Shown here in pieces: positions 28,319 through 36,458 of a DNA stretch of 64,000 nt. The stretch covers positions 62,001-126,000 of the forward strand of contig NZ_MPKW01000011.1 of assembly GCF_009729415.1 (NCBI RefSeq), in the 5' to 3' direction. This DNA is from Mycolicibacterium sp. CBMA 234 (GTDB lineage Bacteria; Actinomycetota; Actinomycetes; Mycobacteriales; Mycobacteriaceae). The notes under the pieces are model-generated. The model ran no database searches. It was given only the letters and a program-made list of their open reading frames with translations, and had not been told where the DNA came from. Positions within the stretch are counted from its first letter, which is position 1. Every line of letters starts with the position of its first letter. Both the position numbers and the translations under genes were made by a program.

Positions 28319-29017
28319 ATGACCGAGCAGACCGCCCTGCCGCCGGTGGCCGACCAGGACACCTGGCGCGCCGCCCTTGATGACCTGCGCCGCCGAGAGA
28401 AAGCCGCGACCCGCGAGCTCGACGCCATCGCCGCCCAGCGCCGCAAGTTGCCGATGGTCGAGCTGCCCGACTACACCTTGATCGGCGCCGACGGCCCGAT
28501 CCGCCTGGCCGACATCTTCGACGGCCGCTCTCAGTTGATCGTCTACAACCACATGTGGACCGACGGCGCCGAGTGGCAGTGCCCCGGATGTACCGGCTAC
28601 ACCTCGCAATTCACCCGGCTGGGCTTTTTGGACAGCTACGACGCCCGGTTCGTCATAGTCACCAACGGGCCCATCGAGGAAGCCTTGGCGTACAAGACCA
28701 AGGTGGGCAACCAGATGGACTGGTATTCGTCATCCGAGAGCAGCTTCGGGTCCGACGTCGACGCCGCACCCGGCGAGGGTTTCGCCGTCAATGTCTTTCT
28801 GCGACATGGCGATACGGTGTACCGCACCTGGCACACCAACGGCCGCGGCACCGAACAGCTGGGCCACAGCTTCTCGCTGATCGACGTTCTGCCCTACGGC
28901 CGCCAGGAGCAGTGGCAGGATTCGCCCGAGGGCTGGCCCAAGTCGCCGACCTACTCCAAGTGGGCCGGCTCCCCCGATATCGCACGTCTCTACGGACCGA
29001 ACGGACAAGACCAATGA
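28319..29017 (+). CDS. DUF899 family thioredoxin-like protein
   Basis: 232 residues. The pattern fits DUF899: an N-terminal ELDAIAAQRRKLPMVEL, the LIVYNHMWTDG strand, the CPGC pair (residues ~91-94), and the late TWHTNGRGTEQLG and LLDVLPYGRQE-like block. These proteins have a thioredoxin-like fold and are thought to be redox proteins of unknown target. The gene overlaps the next one by 4 bases (ATGA), so the pair is translationally coupled. Confidence 0.9.
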   Translation: MTEQTALPPVADQDTWRAALDDLRRREKAATRELDAIAAQRRKLPMVELPDYTLIGADGPIRLADIFDGRSQLIVYNHMWTDGAEWQCPGCTGYTSQFTRLGFLDSYDARFVIVTNGPIEEALAYKTKVGNQMDWYSSSESSFGSDVDAAPGEGFAVNVFLRHGDTVYRTWHTNGRGTEQLGHSFSLIDVLPYGRQEQWQDSPEGWPKSPTYSKWAGSPDIARLYGPNGQDQ

Positions 29018-29484
29018 CCGAAGAACGCTACGTCGCCACCCGCACCATTGCCGCGACGCCCGCTGCGGTGTTCGCCGTGTTGGCCAACCCCACCCGCCAC
29101 AAGGAGACCGAGCCGGGCGACTGGGTCCGGGACGCCGTCGACTCCACGCCAATCACCGCGGCTGGCCAGGTGTTCGCCATGAATATGTACCTCGTCCAGG
29201 CCGGCGGCGATTACGTCACGCACAACCTGGTGACCGCATTCGAGCGGGACAAGACCGTCGCCTGGGCGACCGGCAGCCTGAACGAATCGCGCGAACACAC
29301 GCCGGGCGGTTGGTGGTGGCGCTACGACCTGGCACCCAACGGCGACGGCACCGATGTGACCCTGACCTACGACTGGACTGATACACCCCAGGCCTTCCGC
29401 GATCAGGTCGGCGGCATGCCACCGTTCCAGATCGGGTTCATCGAGGAGTCGCTCGCCGCCCTCGATCGGGCGGTGACGGGCTGA
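29014..29484 (+). CDS. SRPBCC-fold (polyketide cyclase/START-like) protein
   Basis: 156 residues. The N-terminal TRTIAATPAAVFAVLANPTRH strand-helix, the mid VTAFERDKTVAWATG and the C-terminal long helix after GGMPPFQIGFIEESL mark the SRPBCC fold, which encloses a hydrophobic pocket. Members bind lipids or ring compounds, and a few are cyclases. It is co-translated with the DUF899 gene, a common pairing in actinobacteria, hinting at a shared stress or detoxification task that is not yet defined. Confidence 0.85.
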   Translation: MTEERYVATRTIAATPAAVFAVLANPTRHKETEPGDWVRDAVDSTPITAAGQVFAMNMYLVQAGGDYVTHNLVTAFERDKTVAWATGSLNESREHTPGGWWWRYDLAPNGDGTDVTLTYDWTDTPQAFRDQVGGMPPFQIGFIEESLAALDRAVTG

Positions 29485-29729
29485 CCGCCAACCGCACTCG
29501 AGGTCCCGTTCTGCCCGCCTTTGTATGACAAATCTTTGTGCAACAAGGAAATTTGCTGCATACAGGCGGACAACTTCATGTCCATCGTCACCCCGCGACA
29601 TTTGGACTGCCACGTTTCCCGCGTATGCTTGTGGCTGTCGGCGGTATTTCGTCGCGTGGCGGGTCAAAGTCACGCCGTCGCCGACTCGATGAAGTTTGAC
29701 CGGTTCGCGGTCAAGGCAGGAGCGTCGCA

Positions 29730-30185
29730 ATGACGCCGCTATATGACCGCACGACCCCAACCCACCGCGTATCGCCCGAGCACACACCGCGACTTCGGTT
29801 GAAGCCCAAGGCTCCCCACAGCGGATATGTGGACGGCGCATGGTGGCCCCACACCAGCAACCTCAGCAACGAACTGCCGGACCTGCTGGCCGTGCTGTCT
29901 GTTCGCCTCGGACAGATCGACCGCGTGCTGTACAACGTCGGCGAGTGGTCGAGCGCCCCCACCAAACTCGCCACCGGCGGGCGCCGAGTGCGCCTCGACG
30001 GGTACCAACGCCAGCCGCGGAACACTGTCGAAGTCGTCGGGCTCGACCGCGACAAGATTGTGCTCTTGACGGTGCCCGCCAGCACGGATCCGGCAGAAGC
30101 CCATTCGGCGCTCATGAGCGCCGCGCGGCCCAACAACCGCTCAACGGTGTTGGACATCCTGACGACCGCTCAGCACGCCGATTAG
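29730..30185 (+). CDS. DUF5994 family protein, first paralogue
   Basis: 151 residues. DUF5994 traits: PRLRLKPKAPHSGYVDGAWWPHT at the start, ELPDLLAVLSVRLGQIDRVLYN, and RNTVEVVGLDRDKIVLLTVPA. The family is confined to actinobacteria, mostly mycobacteria, and has no known function; no membrane segment or signal peptide is seen, so it is probably cytoplasmic. AGGAG lies 9 bases before the ATG. It precedes the cold-shock gene by 79 bases on the same strand. A diverged paralogue lies on the other side of that gene. Confidence 0.85.
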   Translation: MTPLYDRTTPTHRVSPEHTPRLRLKPKAPHSGYVDGAWWPHTSNLSNELPDLLAVLSVRLGQIDRVLYNVGEWSSAPTKLATGGRRVRLDGYQRQPRNTVEVVGLDRDKIVLLTVPASTDPAEAHSALMSAARPNNRSTVLDILTTAQHAD

Positions 30186-30264
30186 CGAACTGGGATTTTC
30201 CCGGTGGCCCAATAGATTTGGATGCATCAAGTCGCATTCATCATGAAAAGAAAGTAGTTATCGC

Positions 30265-30468
30265 ATGACCGAAGGAACCGTGAAGTGGTTTAACAACGAA
30301 AAGGGCTTCGGCTTCATCGCCCCAGACGGCGGCGCGCCGGACGTTTTCGTTCACCACAGCGAAATCCAGGGTGGCGGCTTCCGTTCACTCGAGGAGAACC
30401 AGCGGGTGAAGTTCGACATCACCCAGGGCGCCAAAGGCCCTCAAGCTGTGGGCGTCACCGCACTCTGA
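30265..30468 (+). CDS. Cold-shock domain protein (CspA-like)
   Basis: 67 residues, one cold-shock domain and nothing else. RNP-1 is KGFGFI (residues 14-19) and RNP-2 is VFVHHS, the two single-strand nucleic-acid-binding motifs. Its close resemblance to mycobacterial CspA (GTVKWFN at the start, [10 protein letters not shown] at the end) suggests an RNA chaperone that melts mRNA structure. It is preceded by an AT-rich leader and followed by a strong terminator hairpin, consistent with high expression from its own promoter. Confidence 0.95.
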   Translation: MTEGTVKWFNNEKGFGFIAPDGGAPDVFVHHSEIQGGGFRSLEENQRVKFDITQGAKGPQAVGVTAL

Positions 30469-30477
30469 GCATCACCG

Positions 30478-30522
30478 AACCCTTGGATTGATACGGCGTT
30501 ATCCCGCATCAATCCAAGGGTT
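30478..30522. terminator. Terminator between csp and the second DUF5994 gene
   Basis: A perfect 15-base inverted repeat (30478-30492 and 30508-30522) with a 15-base loop, followed by TTTT on the plus strand. The stop codon of the convergent DUF5994 gene lies inside the right arm. Confidence 0.85.
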
Positions 30523-31000
30523 TTCCCAAAATTCTCTGCCGCCGCGCGGCCGTCAAGATCTCTTCGGCGGTCTGCAGCATCGTGTCTTCGCCGCGCCGTG
30601 GCTCAACCGGTAGTCCTGCCGCACGCCGCAGGACCATGCCGGCTAGCGCACTGTTCGTCGTACTGGGCACGATGAGCAGATTCGCGCTGGCGTCACTTCC
30701 GCCAACGGTGATGATGTGTTGAGGCTTGGTGCGCCAGTCCCGCCAGTTGAGATTCGGCGGATTGTGCAGTGGCGACCAATTCAGGCCGACATCAACAACT
30801 TTCCCCAATCGGGTTTCCAGAACCCCGACCATGCCCGCCAATTCGTCCGCGAGAGCCGCCGTGTACGGCCACCAGGCGCCGTCGATCCGACGACCGAGAT
30901 CGTATGCGAGACACAGCCGAACAGGCTTCTCCGGCCGACGCCTTTGCGTGAGATACGGCATCAGGCCGCCGCAGAATGTGGAAGTCGGTCGGCGCGCCAT
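30509..31000 (-). CDS. DUF5994 family protein, second paralogue
   Basis: 163 residues at most; an internal Met at residue 14 (MPYLTQRRR) is an alternative start. It shares with the first copy the RIDGAWWPYTAALADELAGMV block (GAWWP), VLETRLGKVVDVGLNWSP and a PQHIITVGGSDASANLLIVPS strand. Identity to the other copy looks low outside these blocks, so the duplication is old. It converges on the cold-shock gene with a shared terminator. Function unknown. Confidence 0.8.
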   Translation of the reverse strand: MARRPTSTFCGGLMPYLTQRRRPEKPVRLCLAYDLGRRIDGAWWPYTAALADELAGMVGVLETRLGKVVDVGLNWSPLHNPPNLNWRDWRTKPQHIITVGGSDASANLLIVPSTTNSALAGMVLRRAAGLPVEPRRGEDTMLQTAEEILTAARRQRILGKPLD

Positions 31001-31138
31001 CTCATGAAGAATCCTTACTTCGATGCCGCGACCACCTCACCGCCAGCATGGCGATCGGCAAATCACACGACTCCCGACACCAACGCTACGCCGCATCGGT
31101 GCACCCATCGCCGACCCGCGGGCCCGTAGACTGACGTA

Positions 31139-31306
31139 ATGGCGCCGAAATGCCCCCGATGCGGCAGCACCGGCATGTATCCACTCTCCAACACCAACCC
31201 GAAGCCCGCCACGTCCGGCGGGCGACGATGGGAATGCGTTGATTGCGGGAAGAACGTTTTCCGCAGTGGACCCGATCCAGATACGCCCGCAGCAGCCGGT
31301 GAGTGA
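31139..31306 (+). CDS. Small zinc-ribbon protein
   Basis: 55 residues. Two CxxC knuckles are 25 residues apart: C5-P-R-C8 (KCPRCGS) and C33-V-D-C36 (WECVDCGKNVF), the classic zinc ribbon of nucleic-acid-binding or transcription-associated proteins. Between them is a basic loop (NPKPATSGGRR). No strong ribosome site is seen directly upstream, so a leaderless or weakly translated start is possible. The spacing and the Trp/Phe after the second knuckle resemble transposase or IS1-type ribbons as well as TFIIB-like ribbons; its role is unknown. Confidence 0.65.
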   Translation: MAPKCPRCGSTGMYPLSNTNPKPATSGGRRWECVDCGKNVFRSGPDPDTPAAAGE

Positions 31307-31331
31307 GAACGTGCGCTGAGAAGCGGAGGCG

Positions 31332-32198
31332 TCAGTCGCTGTACTCCGCAGTTCCGTCCTCCAACACCAACCGGGCGTTACTGCCGTCGGCGCCGGCGGC
31401 CTCGGTGCGGAACACCGCGTGCCCGGGATCGGTGCGCCACACCGACGTCGTCAGGGTCTCGCCGGGGAACACCGGAGAGGTGAAGCGCGCGCCGACGGCC
31501 TTGATCTTTGACGCGTCGCCGCCGCCGAGTTCGGCGACGAGTACCCGGCCGGCCACCCCGTAGGTGCACAGCCCGTGCAGGATCGGCTTCGGGAAACCGG
31601 CGAGGGTCTGGGCGAACCACGGGTCGCTGTGCAGCGGGTTGCGGTCGCCGGAGAGCCGGTAGATCAGCGGCTGGTCCTCGGTGGTCGGCAGCGCGACCAC
31701 CGCGTCGGGTGCACGGTCCGGGATCTCCGGCGCGGCGGCCCGCTCCCCTGGTTGCCCGCCGAAACCGCCCTCGCCGCGGATCACCGCCGTCGACAACGAC
31801 TCAGCGATGACGTTGCCTTGGTCGTCGGTGCCGGTGCCCTTGAACGTCAGGATGGCGTTCTTGCCCTCGCCCTTGTCTTGGATGTCGACCACCTCGGAGG
31901 TGACGTTGAGCCGGCCCGACGGCGGCAGCGGTGCGTGAATCCGAATCTGCTGGCTGCCGTGCAGCAGCTTGCCGAAGTTGAAGCTGCCGACCTCGCCGAC
32001 GGCACCCCAGGCCGGGCACGCGATCACCGCGTAGGTGGGCAGCACCTGCTGGTCGATGTCGTGACTGTTCTCGGTGGTGAACGCCAAATCGTTGGTGCCG
32101 CAACCGACTCCGAGGGCATAGAGCAGGGTGTCGCGTTCGGTCCATTCAAACGGCTGCGGTGCGGTCTTGGTTCCGACGGCATTGGGGTTGATCGGCAT
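31332..32198 (-). CDS. htdY: 3-hydroxyacyl-thioester dehydratase (double hotdog, MaoC-like)
   Basis: 288 residues from ATG 32198, which aligns by eye with the start of M. tuberculosis HtdY (Rv3389c). The double-hotdog layout is seen: a non-catalytic N-terminal half (TENSHDIDQQVLPTYAVI) and a C-terminal half with the hydratase 2 motif LIYRLSGDRNPLHSDPWFA, carrying the catalytic Asp and His, then PILHGLCTYGVAGR. It hydrates or dehydrates (R)-3-hydroxyacyl thioesters. It is divergent from acrA1, as in M. tuberculosis, where lpqD lies between; here that gene is absent. Confidence 0.93.
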   Translation of the reverse strand: MPINPNAVGTKTAPQPFEWTERDTLLYALGVGCGTNDLAFTTENSHDIDQQVLPTYAVIACPAWGAVGEVGSFNFGKLLHGSQQIRIHAPLPPSGRLNVTSEVVDIQDKGEGKNAILTFKGTGTDDQGNVIAESLSTAVIRGEGGFGGQPGERAAAPEIPDRAPDAVVALPTTEDQPLIYRLSGDRNPLHSDPWFAQTLAGFPKPILHGLCTYGVAGRVLVAELGGGDASKIKAVGARFTSPVFPGETLTTSVWRTDPGHAVFRTEAAGADGSNARLVLEDGTAEYSD

Positions 32199-32277
32199 TC
32201 GGCGGTTCTCCCTCGCAAGTGGGTGTGACAAATTCGGACCCTACGCGCTATTGACCTCGGCCCGCGACAGGTTCACG

Positions 32278-34290
32278 ATGACTCGCATGCGATATGTCGT
32301 TACCGGCGGTACCGGGTTTATTGGCCGCCGCGTCGTCAGCCAGATTTTGGCTTCCCGCGACGACGCCGAAGTGTTCGTTCTCGTTCGCCGGGCCTCGTTG
32401 GCCCGGTTCGAAGAACTGGCCGCGGAATGGGGTGACCGGGCGAAACCGCTGGTCGGTGACCTCACCTCGGCTGGCTTGGGTCTTCCCGACCTGGCCGAGT
32501 TGGGCTCCGTCGATCACGTGGTGCACTGCGCCGCGATCTACGACATGACCGTCGACGCCGCCACTCAGCAGGCCGCCAACGTCGAAGGCACCCGGGCGGT
32601 GATCGAGTTGGCCCGCAGCCTGGACGCGACGCTGCACCACGTGTCATCGATCGCGGTGGCGGGCAATTACCCGGGCATCTTCACCGAGGATGACTTCGAC
32701 GTCTCGCAGGAACTGCCGACGCCGTACCACCAGACGAAGTTCGAAGCCGAACAGTTGGTGCGTGCTACGCCGGGGCTGCGGCACCGGATCTACCGGCCGG
32801 CCGTCGTCGTCGGCGACTCCCGGACCGGCGAGATGGACAAGATCGACGGGCCGTACTACTTCTTCGGCGTGCTGGCCAAACTCGCTGTGCTGCCCAAGTT
32901 CACGCCGATGATGGTGCCCGACACCGGCCGCTCCAACATCGTGCCGGTGGACTACGTGGTCGACGCGCTGGTGGCGCTGATGCACGCCGACGGGCGGGAC
33001 GGCCAGACGTTCCACCTGACGTCACCGAATCCCGTTGGACTGAAAGACATCTACCGTGGCGTCGCGCACGAGGCCGGGCTGCCACCGCTGCGCGGCACGC
33101 TCCCGAAAGCCACCGCGGCACCGGTCCTCAAAGCCACTGGCCGGGCAAAGGTGTTGCGCAACATGGCGGCCACTCAGCTGGGCATCCCCGGTGAGGTGCT
33201 CGACGTCGTCGACCTGGCGCCGTCGTTTGCCTCGGAGCGCACCGTCGCGGCGCTACAGGGCACCGGAATCGTCCTGCCCGAATTCGCTTCCTACGCACCG
33301 AAACTGTGGCGCTACTGGGCCGAGCACCTGGACCCGGACCGCGCGCGCCGCGATGACCCGCGCGGGCCGCTGGTCGGCCGCAACGTCATCATCACCGGCG
33401 CGTCCAGCGGCATCGGACGGGCGTCAGCCATCGCCGTCGCCGAGCGTGGTGGACGGGTGTTCGCCCTGGCCCGCAGCGCCGACGCACTCGACGAACTGGT
33501 GACCGAGATTCGCCAATTAGGCGGCGAGGCATACGCTTTTACGTGCGACGTGGCCGACGGAAATTCGGTGGAGCACACCGTCAAGGACATCCTGGGTCAG
33601 TTCGGTTACGTCGACTATCTGGTGAACAACGCCGGTAGGTCGATTCGCCGCTCGGTGGTCAACTCGACCGACCGCTTCCACGATTACGAGCGCGTGATGG
33701 CGGTCAACTACTTCGGCGCCGTCCGGATGACGCTGGCACTGTTGCCGCACTGGCGGGAACGCCGGTTCGGTCACGTGGTCAACGTGTCCAGCGCGGGGGT
33801 CCAGGCCAACAGCCCGAAGTACAGCGCGTATCTGCCAAGTAAAGCAGCGCTGGACGCTTTCTCGGAAGTTGTTGGCACCGAAACCCTTTCGGACCACATC
33901 ACGTTCACCAACATTCATATGCCGTTGGTGGAAACCCCGATGATCGCGCCGTCGAAGCGGTTGAATCCGATGCCGCCGATCACCCCCGAACATGCCGCCG
34001 CGATGGTGGTGCGGGGCCTGGTGGAGAAACCGGCCCGGATCGACACCCCGCTGGGCACGCTGGGTGATATCGGAAACTACTTGACCCCCAAGCTGTCTCG
34101 TCGGGTACTGCACCAGTTGTACCTCGGCTACCCGGATTCGGCGGCCGCCCGCGGCGTGACTGAAACCCCACCGCCGGTCGATCGGCCGCGCAGCCCTCGT
34201 CGGCCGAAGCGGCCCGTCGCTGTCAGCCGGCTTCGGGTGCCCCGCCCGGTCAAGAAGGCGGTCCGCTTGATCCCCGGAGTGCACTGGTAG
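32278..34290 (+). CDS. acrA1: Multifunctional fatty acyl-CoA reductase AcrA1
   Basis: 670 residues with two Rossmann modules. The N-terminal extended SDR (residues 1-355) has VVTGGTGFIGRRVV and YHQTKFEAE with the active Tyr/Lys; it reduces the acyl-CoA. The C-terminal classical SDR (~370-620) has IITGASSGIGRASA, NNAG, VNVSSAG and YLPSK, and reduces the aldehyde. A basic proline-rich tail ends the protein. This is the layout of mycobacterial Rv3391 and of wax-ester-forming acyl-CoA reductases. The first of two close ATGs is taken as start. It leads into the nucleoside hydrolase gene 12 bases later. Confidence 0.92.
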   Translation: MTRMRYVVTGGTGFIGRRVVSQILASRDDAEVFVLVRRASLARFEELAAEWGDRAKPLVGDLTSAGLGLPDLAELGSVDHVVHCAAIYDMTVDAATQQAANVEGTRAVIELARSLDATLHHVSSIAVAGNYPGIFTEDDFDVSQELPTPYHQTKFEAEQLVRATPGLRHRIYRPAVVVGDSRTGEMDKIDGPYYFFGVLAKLAVLPKFTPMMVPDTGRSNIVPVDYVVDALVALMHADGRDGQTFHLTSPNPVGLKDIYRGVAHEAGLPPLRGTLPKATAAPVLKATGRAKVLRNMAATQLGIPGEVLDVVDLAPSFASERTVAALQGTGIVLPEFASYAPKLWRYWAEHLDPDRARRDDPRGPLVGRNVIITGASSGIGRASAIAVAERGGRVFALARSADALDELVTEIRQLGGEAYAFTCDVADGNSVEHTVKDILGQFGYVDYLVNNAGRSIRRSVVNSTDRFHDYERVMAVNYFGAVRMTLALLPHWRERRFGHVVNVSSAGVQANSPKYSAYLPSKAALDAFSEVVGTETLSDHITFTNIHMPLVETPMIAPSKRLNPMPPITPEHAAAMVVRGLVEKPARIDTPLGTLGDIGNYLTPKLSRRVLHQLYLGYPDSAAARGVTETPPPVDRPRSPRRPKRPVAVSRLRVPRPVKKAVRLIPGVHW

Positions 34291-34302
34291 CGGCCCGGCC
34301 CT

Positions 34303-35400
34303 ATGGTTGGCGACGTGACTGGGGTCGAACTTTCCACCGTCCAGGCCAGAGTCCAGCCGGTCTTTGCTGACGTCGATACCGGCGTCGACGATGCGATGGC
34401 GCTGGCCTACCTCTTGGCCAGCGCCGACGCCGAGTTGGTCGGCATTGCGTCTACCGCGGGCAACGTCCCGGTCGATCAGGTGTGCATCAACAACATTGGG
34501 CTGTTGCAGCTGTGCGGGGTCGGGCCGATCCCGGTGTCTCGGGGTGCCAGTGTCCCGTTGGTGGCCCCGTTACGGACCGCCGAGGACACGCACGGTCCGC
34601 GGGGCTTGGGTTACGCCGAACTCCCCGAGCCGAACGGGGCGTCCGAAACGGGCGGGGTGCTCACCGACTACGACGCCGCCGAGGCGTGGATCCAGGCAGC
34701 GCGCGAATACCCCGGTGAGCTGATCGGTCTGGTCACCGGTCCGCTGACCAACTTCGCGCTGGCACTGCGCCGGGAACCGTCGCTGCCCCGGCTACTGCGC
34801 CGGCTGGTGATCATGGGTGGCGCCTTCGATTACCGGGGCAACACCACGCCGGTGTCCGAGTGGAACATCAGCGTCGACCCCGAGGCGGCAGCCGAGGTGT
34901 TCTCGGTGTGGGGTGCGGCGTGGGGCTTGGAGGACCCGACGCATCTGCCAATTGTCTTGGGCCTCAACCTCACCGAGAACATCGCGATGACGCCGTCGCT
35001 GCTGAGCCGGCTGGCGACCGCCGCAGGCGCCCCGACATCACCGATGAGTGTGCTGGACGATCGGGGCACCCGGTCCGCTTCAGCCAACGCGCTGATCCGG
35101 GTGCTGGAAGACGCCATGCGGTTCTACTTCGAATTCCACTTCGACCAGGACGAGGGCTACCTGGCGCACCTGCACGATCCGCTCGCAGCGGCGGTGGCGC
35201 TGGACCCTAATCTGGTCCGGTACCAACGGGCGACGGTCGACGTGGAACTTCGGGGCACGCTGACCCGCGGGATGACTGTGGCCGACTGGCGCGGGCACTG
35301 GGGACGCCAGCCCAATGCCTACATCGGTATGGAGGTCGACCCGGCGGCGTTCTTCGACCGGTTCATCGAACGGGTGGGGGCCTTCGCCGCCACCCTGTAA
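34303..35400 (+). CDS. iunH: Inosine/uridine-preferring nucleoside hydrolase
   Basis: 365 residues at most; a GTG at 34315 is an alternative start. The nucleoside hydrolase fingerprint VFADVDTGVDDAMALAYLL near the N-terminus supplies the Asp cluster that binds calcium and ribose. GLVTGPLTNFALAL and LVIMGGAFDYRGNTTPVSEWNI follow as in the IU-nucleoside hydrolase family. It splits ribonucleosides into base and ribose for purine or pyrimidine salvage. It corresponds to Rv3393, which in M. tuberculosis is separated from acrA1 by cmaA1; that gene is missing here. Confidence 0.92.
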   Translation: MVGDVTGVELSTVQARVQPVFADVDTGVDDAMALAYLLASADAELVGIASTAGNVPVDQVCINNIGLLQLCGVGPIPVSRGASVPLVAPLRTAEDTHGPRGLGYAELPEPNGASETGGVLTDYDAAEAWIQAAREYPGELIGLVTGPLTNFALALRREPSLPRLLRRLVIMGGAFDYRGNTTPVSEWNISVDPEAAAEVFSVWGAAWGLEDPTHLPIVLGLNLTENIAMTPSLLSRLATAAGAPTSPMSVLDDRGTRSASANALIRVLEDAMRFYFEFHFDQDEGYLAHLHDPLAAAVALDPNLVRYQRATVDVELRGTLTRGMTVADWRGHWGRQPNAYIGMEVDPAAFFDRFIERVGAFAATL

Positions 35401-35404
35401 CGCC

Positions 35405-35445
35405 GAATGGCCACGTGCGACGCAGTGATTCGCAGGTGGCCATTC
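35405..35445. terminator. Terminator between iunH and ohr
   Basis: A 16-base inverted repeat with one mismatch (35405-35420 and 35430-35445), 9-base loop, placed 4 bases after the iunH stop and 12 bases before the ohr stop. It can serve both strands. Confidence 0.75.
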
Positions 35446-35457
35446 AAATATGGCGGA

Positions 35458-35880
35458 TCAGTCGTCGGTGACGGTGATCTTGACGTCGATGTTGCCGCGG
35501 GTGGCGTTGGAGTACGGGCAGACCAGGTGAGCCTTATCAGCCAAGGCCTGGGCGGCGTCGTGGTCCAGGTTGGGCAGGGTGATCTCCAGCTCGACCGCCA
35601 GGCCGAACCCGCCGTTGTCCAGCTGCCCGAGCGAAACCCGAGCTCCCACAGTCGAATCGGAGACGTCGGCCTTGTCCTGGCGACCAACCAGACGCAGCGC
35701 GGAGTGGTAGCAGGCGGCGTAGCCGACCGCGAACAACTGCTCGGGGTTGGTGCCGTTGCCGCTGCCGCCCATCTCCTTCGGGATGGCCAGGTCCAGGTCG
35801 AGCTTGCCGTCCGAGGTACGGCCGTGGCCATCGCGGCCTTCGCCGGTGGCCAGGGCTTCTGCGGTGTAGAGGGTCTTCAT
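35458..35880 (-). CDS. ohr: Organic hydroperoxide resistance protein (Ohr)
   Basis: 140 residues, the family length, from ATG 35880 with AAGGAG eight bases upstream. Both redox cysteines are present: Cys57 in VGYAACYHSAL (peroxidatic) and Cys121 in HLVCPYSNATRGN (resolving). It reduces organic and lipid hydroperoxides to alcohols, using lipoylated proteins or thiols. It lies 52 bases after ohrR on the same strand, so the two form a short operon induced when OhrR is oxidised. Confidence 0.95.
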   Translation of the reverse strand: MKTLYTAEALATGEGRDGHGRTSDGKLDLDLAIPKEMGGSGNGTNPEQLFAVGYAACYHSALRLVGRQDKADVSDSTVGARVSLGQLDNGGFGLAVELEITLPNLDHDAAQALADKAHLVCPYSNATRGNIDVKITVTDD

Positions 35881-35932
35881 GTCGATCTCCTTGTGGTTGG
35901 TTGATGCCGGTGACGCGGGATACGTCTGTAAA

Positions 35933-36364
35933 TCAGTGCGATGCGGTGAGCGCATCGGTTAATCGGCGGATCGCGTCGCGCAGGTCCGCTGCTTCCTGCT
36001 CGGTGATGCCGGTCTGGGCCCCCAGCCGTTCGGGAATGCACTGGGCCTTCGCTTCGAGCTTGCGACCGGCCGGAGTGAGGCTCACCTCGACCTGACGCTC
36101 GTCCTGCAGCGACCGTTCACGACGGATGAATCCATTGGCCTCCAACCGTTTCAGTAACGGTGAGAGGGTTCCGGAATCGAGCTGCAGCCGCTCACCCAGC
36201 CGCCTGACCGTGACCTGATCCTCTTCCCACAAGACCAGCAGCACCAGGTACTGCGGGTACGTGAGGTTCAGCTCGGACAGGATCGGCCGGTAGGCCGCCG
36301 TCATCGCCCGCGACGCCGAGTACAAAGCGAAGCAGAGTTGGCGGTCCAAGGTGAGTGCGTCCAC
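35933..36364 (-). CDS. ohrR: MarR-family organic peroxide sensor OhrR
   Basis: 143 residues from GTG 36364. The reactive cysteine is Cys11 in DRQLCFALYSASRAM, the position used by OhrR for peroxide sensing. The winged helix is VTVRRLGERLQLDSGTLSPLLKRLEANGFIRRERS with the wing DERQVEVSLTPAGR. Reduced OhrR represses; oxidation of the Cys by organic peroxide releases it from DNA. A second cysteine in the C-terminal half (AKAQCIPERLG) could form a disulfide. The gene is upstream of ohr on the same strand and has an OhrR-like box just before it. Confidence 0.93.
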   Translation of the reverse strand: MDALTLDRQLCFALYSASRAMTAAYRPILSELNLTYPQYLVLLVLWEEDQVTVRRLGERLQLDSGTLSPLLKRLEANGFIRRERSLQDERQVEVSLTPAGRKLEAKAQCIPERLGAQTGITEQEAADLRDAIRRLTDALTASH

Positions 36365-36380
36365 ACGAAGAACAGTAGCC

Positions 36381-36395
36381 CACAATTCAGTTGTG
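36381..36395 (-). promoter_or_regulatory. OhrR operator-like palindrome
   Basis: CACAATTCAGTTGTG is an inverted repeat (CACAA/TTGTG) that resembles the known OhrR box pattern TACAATTnAATTGTA. It lies 17 bases upstream of the ohrR start and overlaps a second small palindrome TTGTGCACAA (36391-36400). Confidence 0.7.
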
Positions 36396-36458
36396 CACAA
36401 CCAATATTTGAAGATCACCCGCGGACCCCGCCGGTGATCCGGGCCTCAGGCAAGTCGG

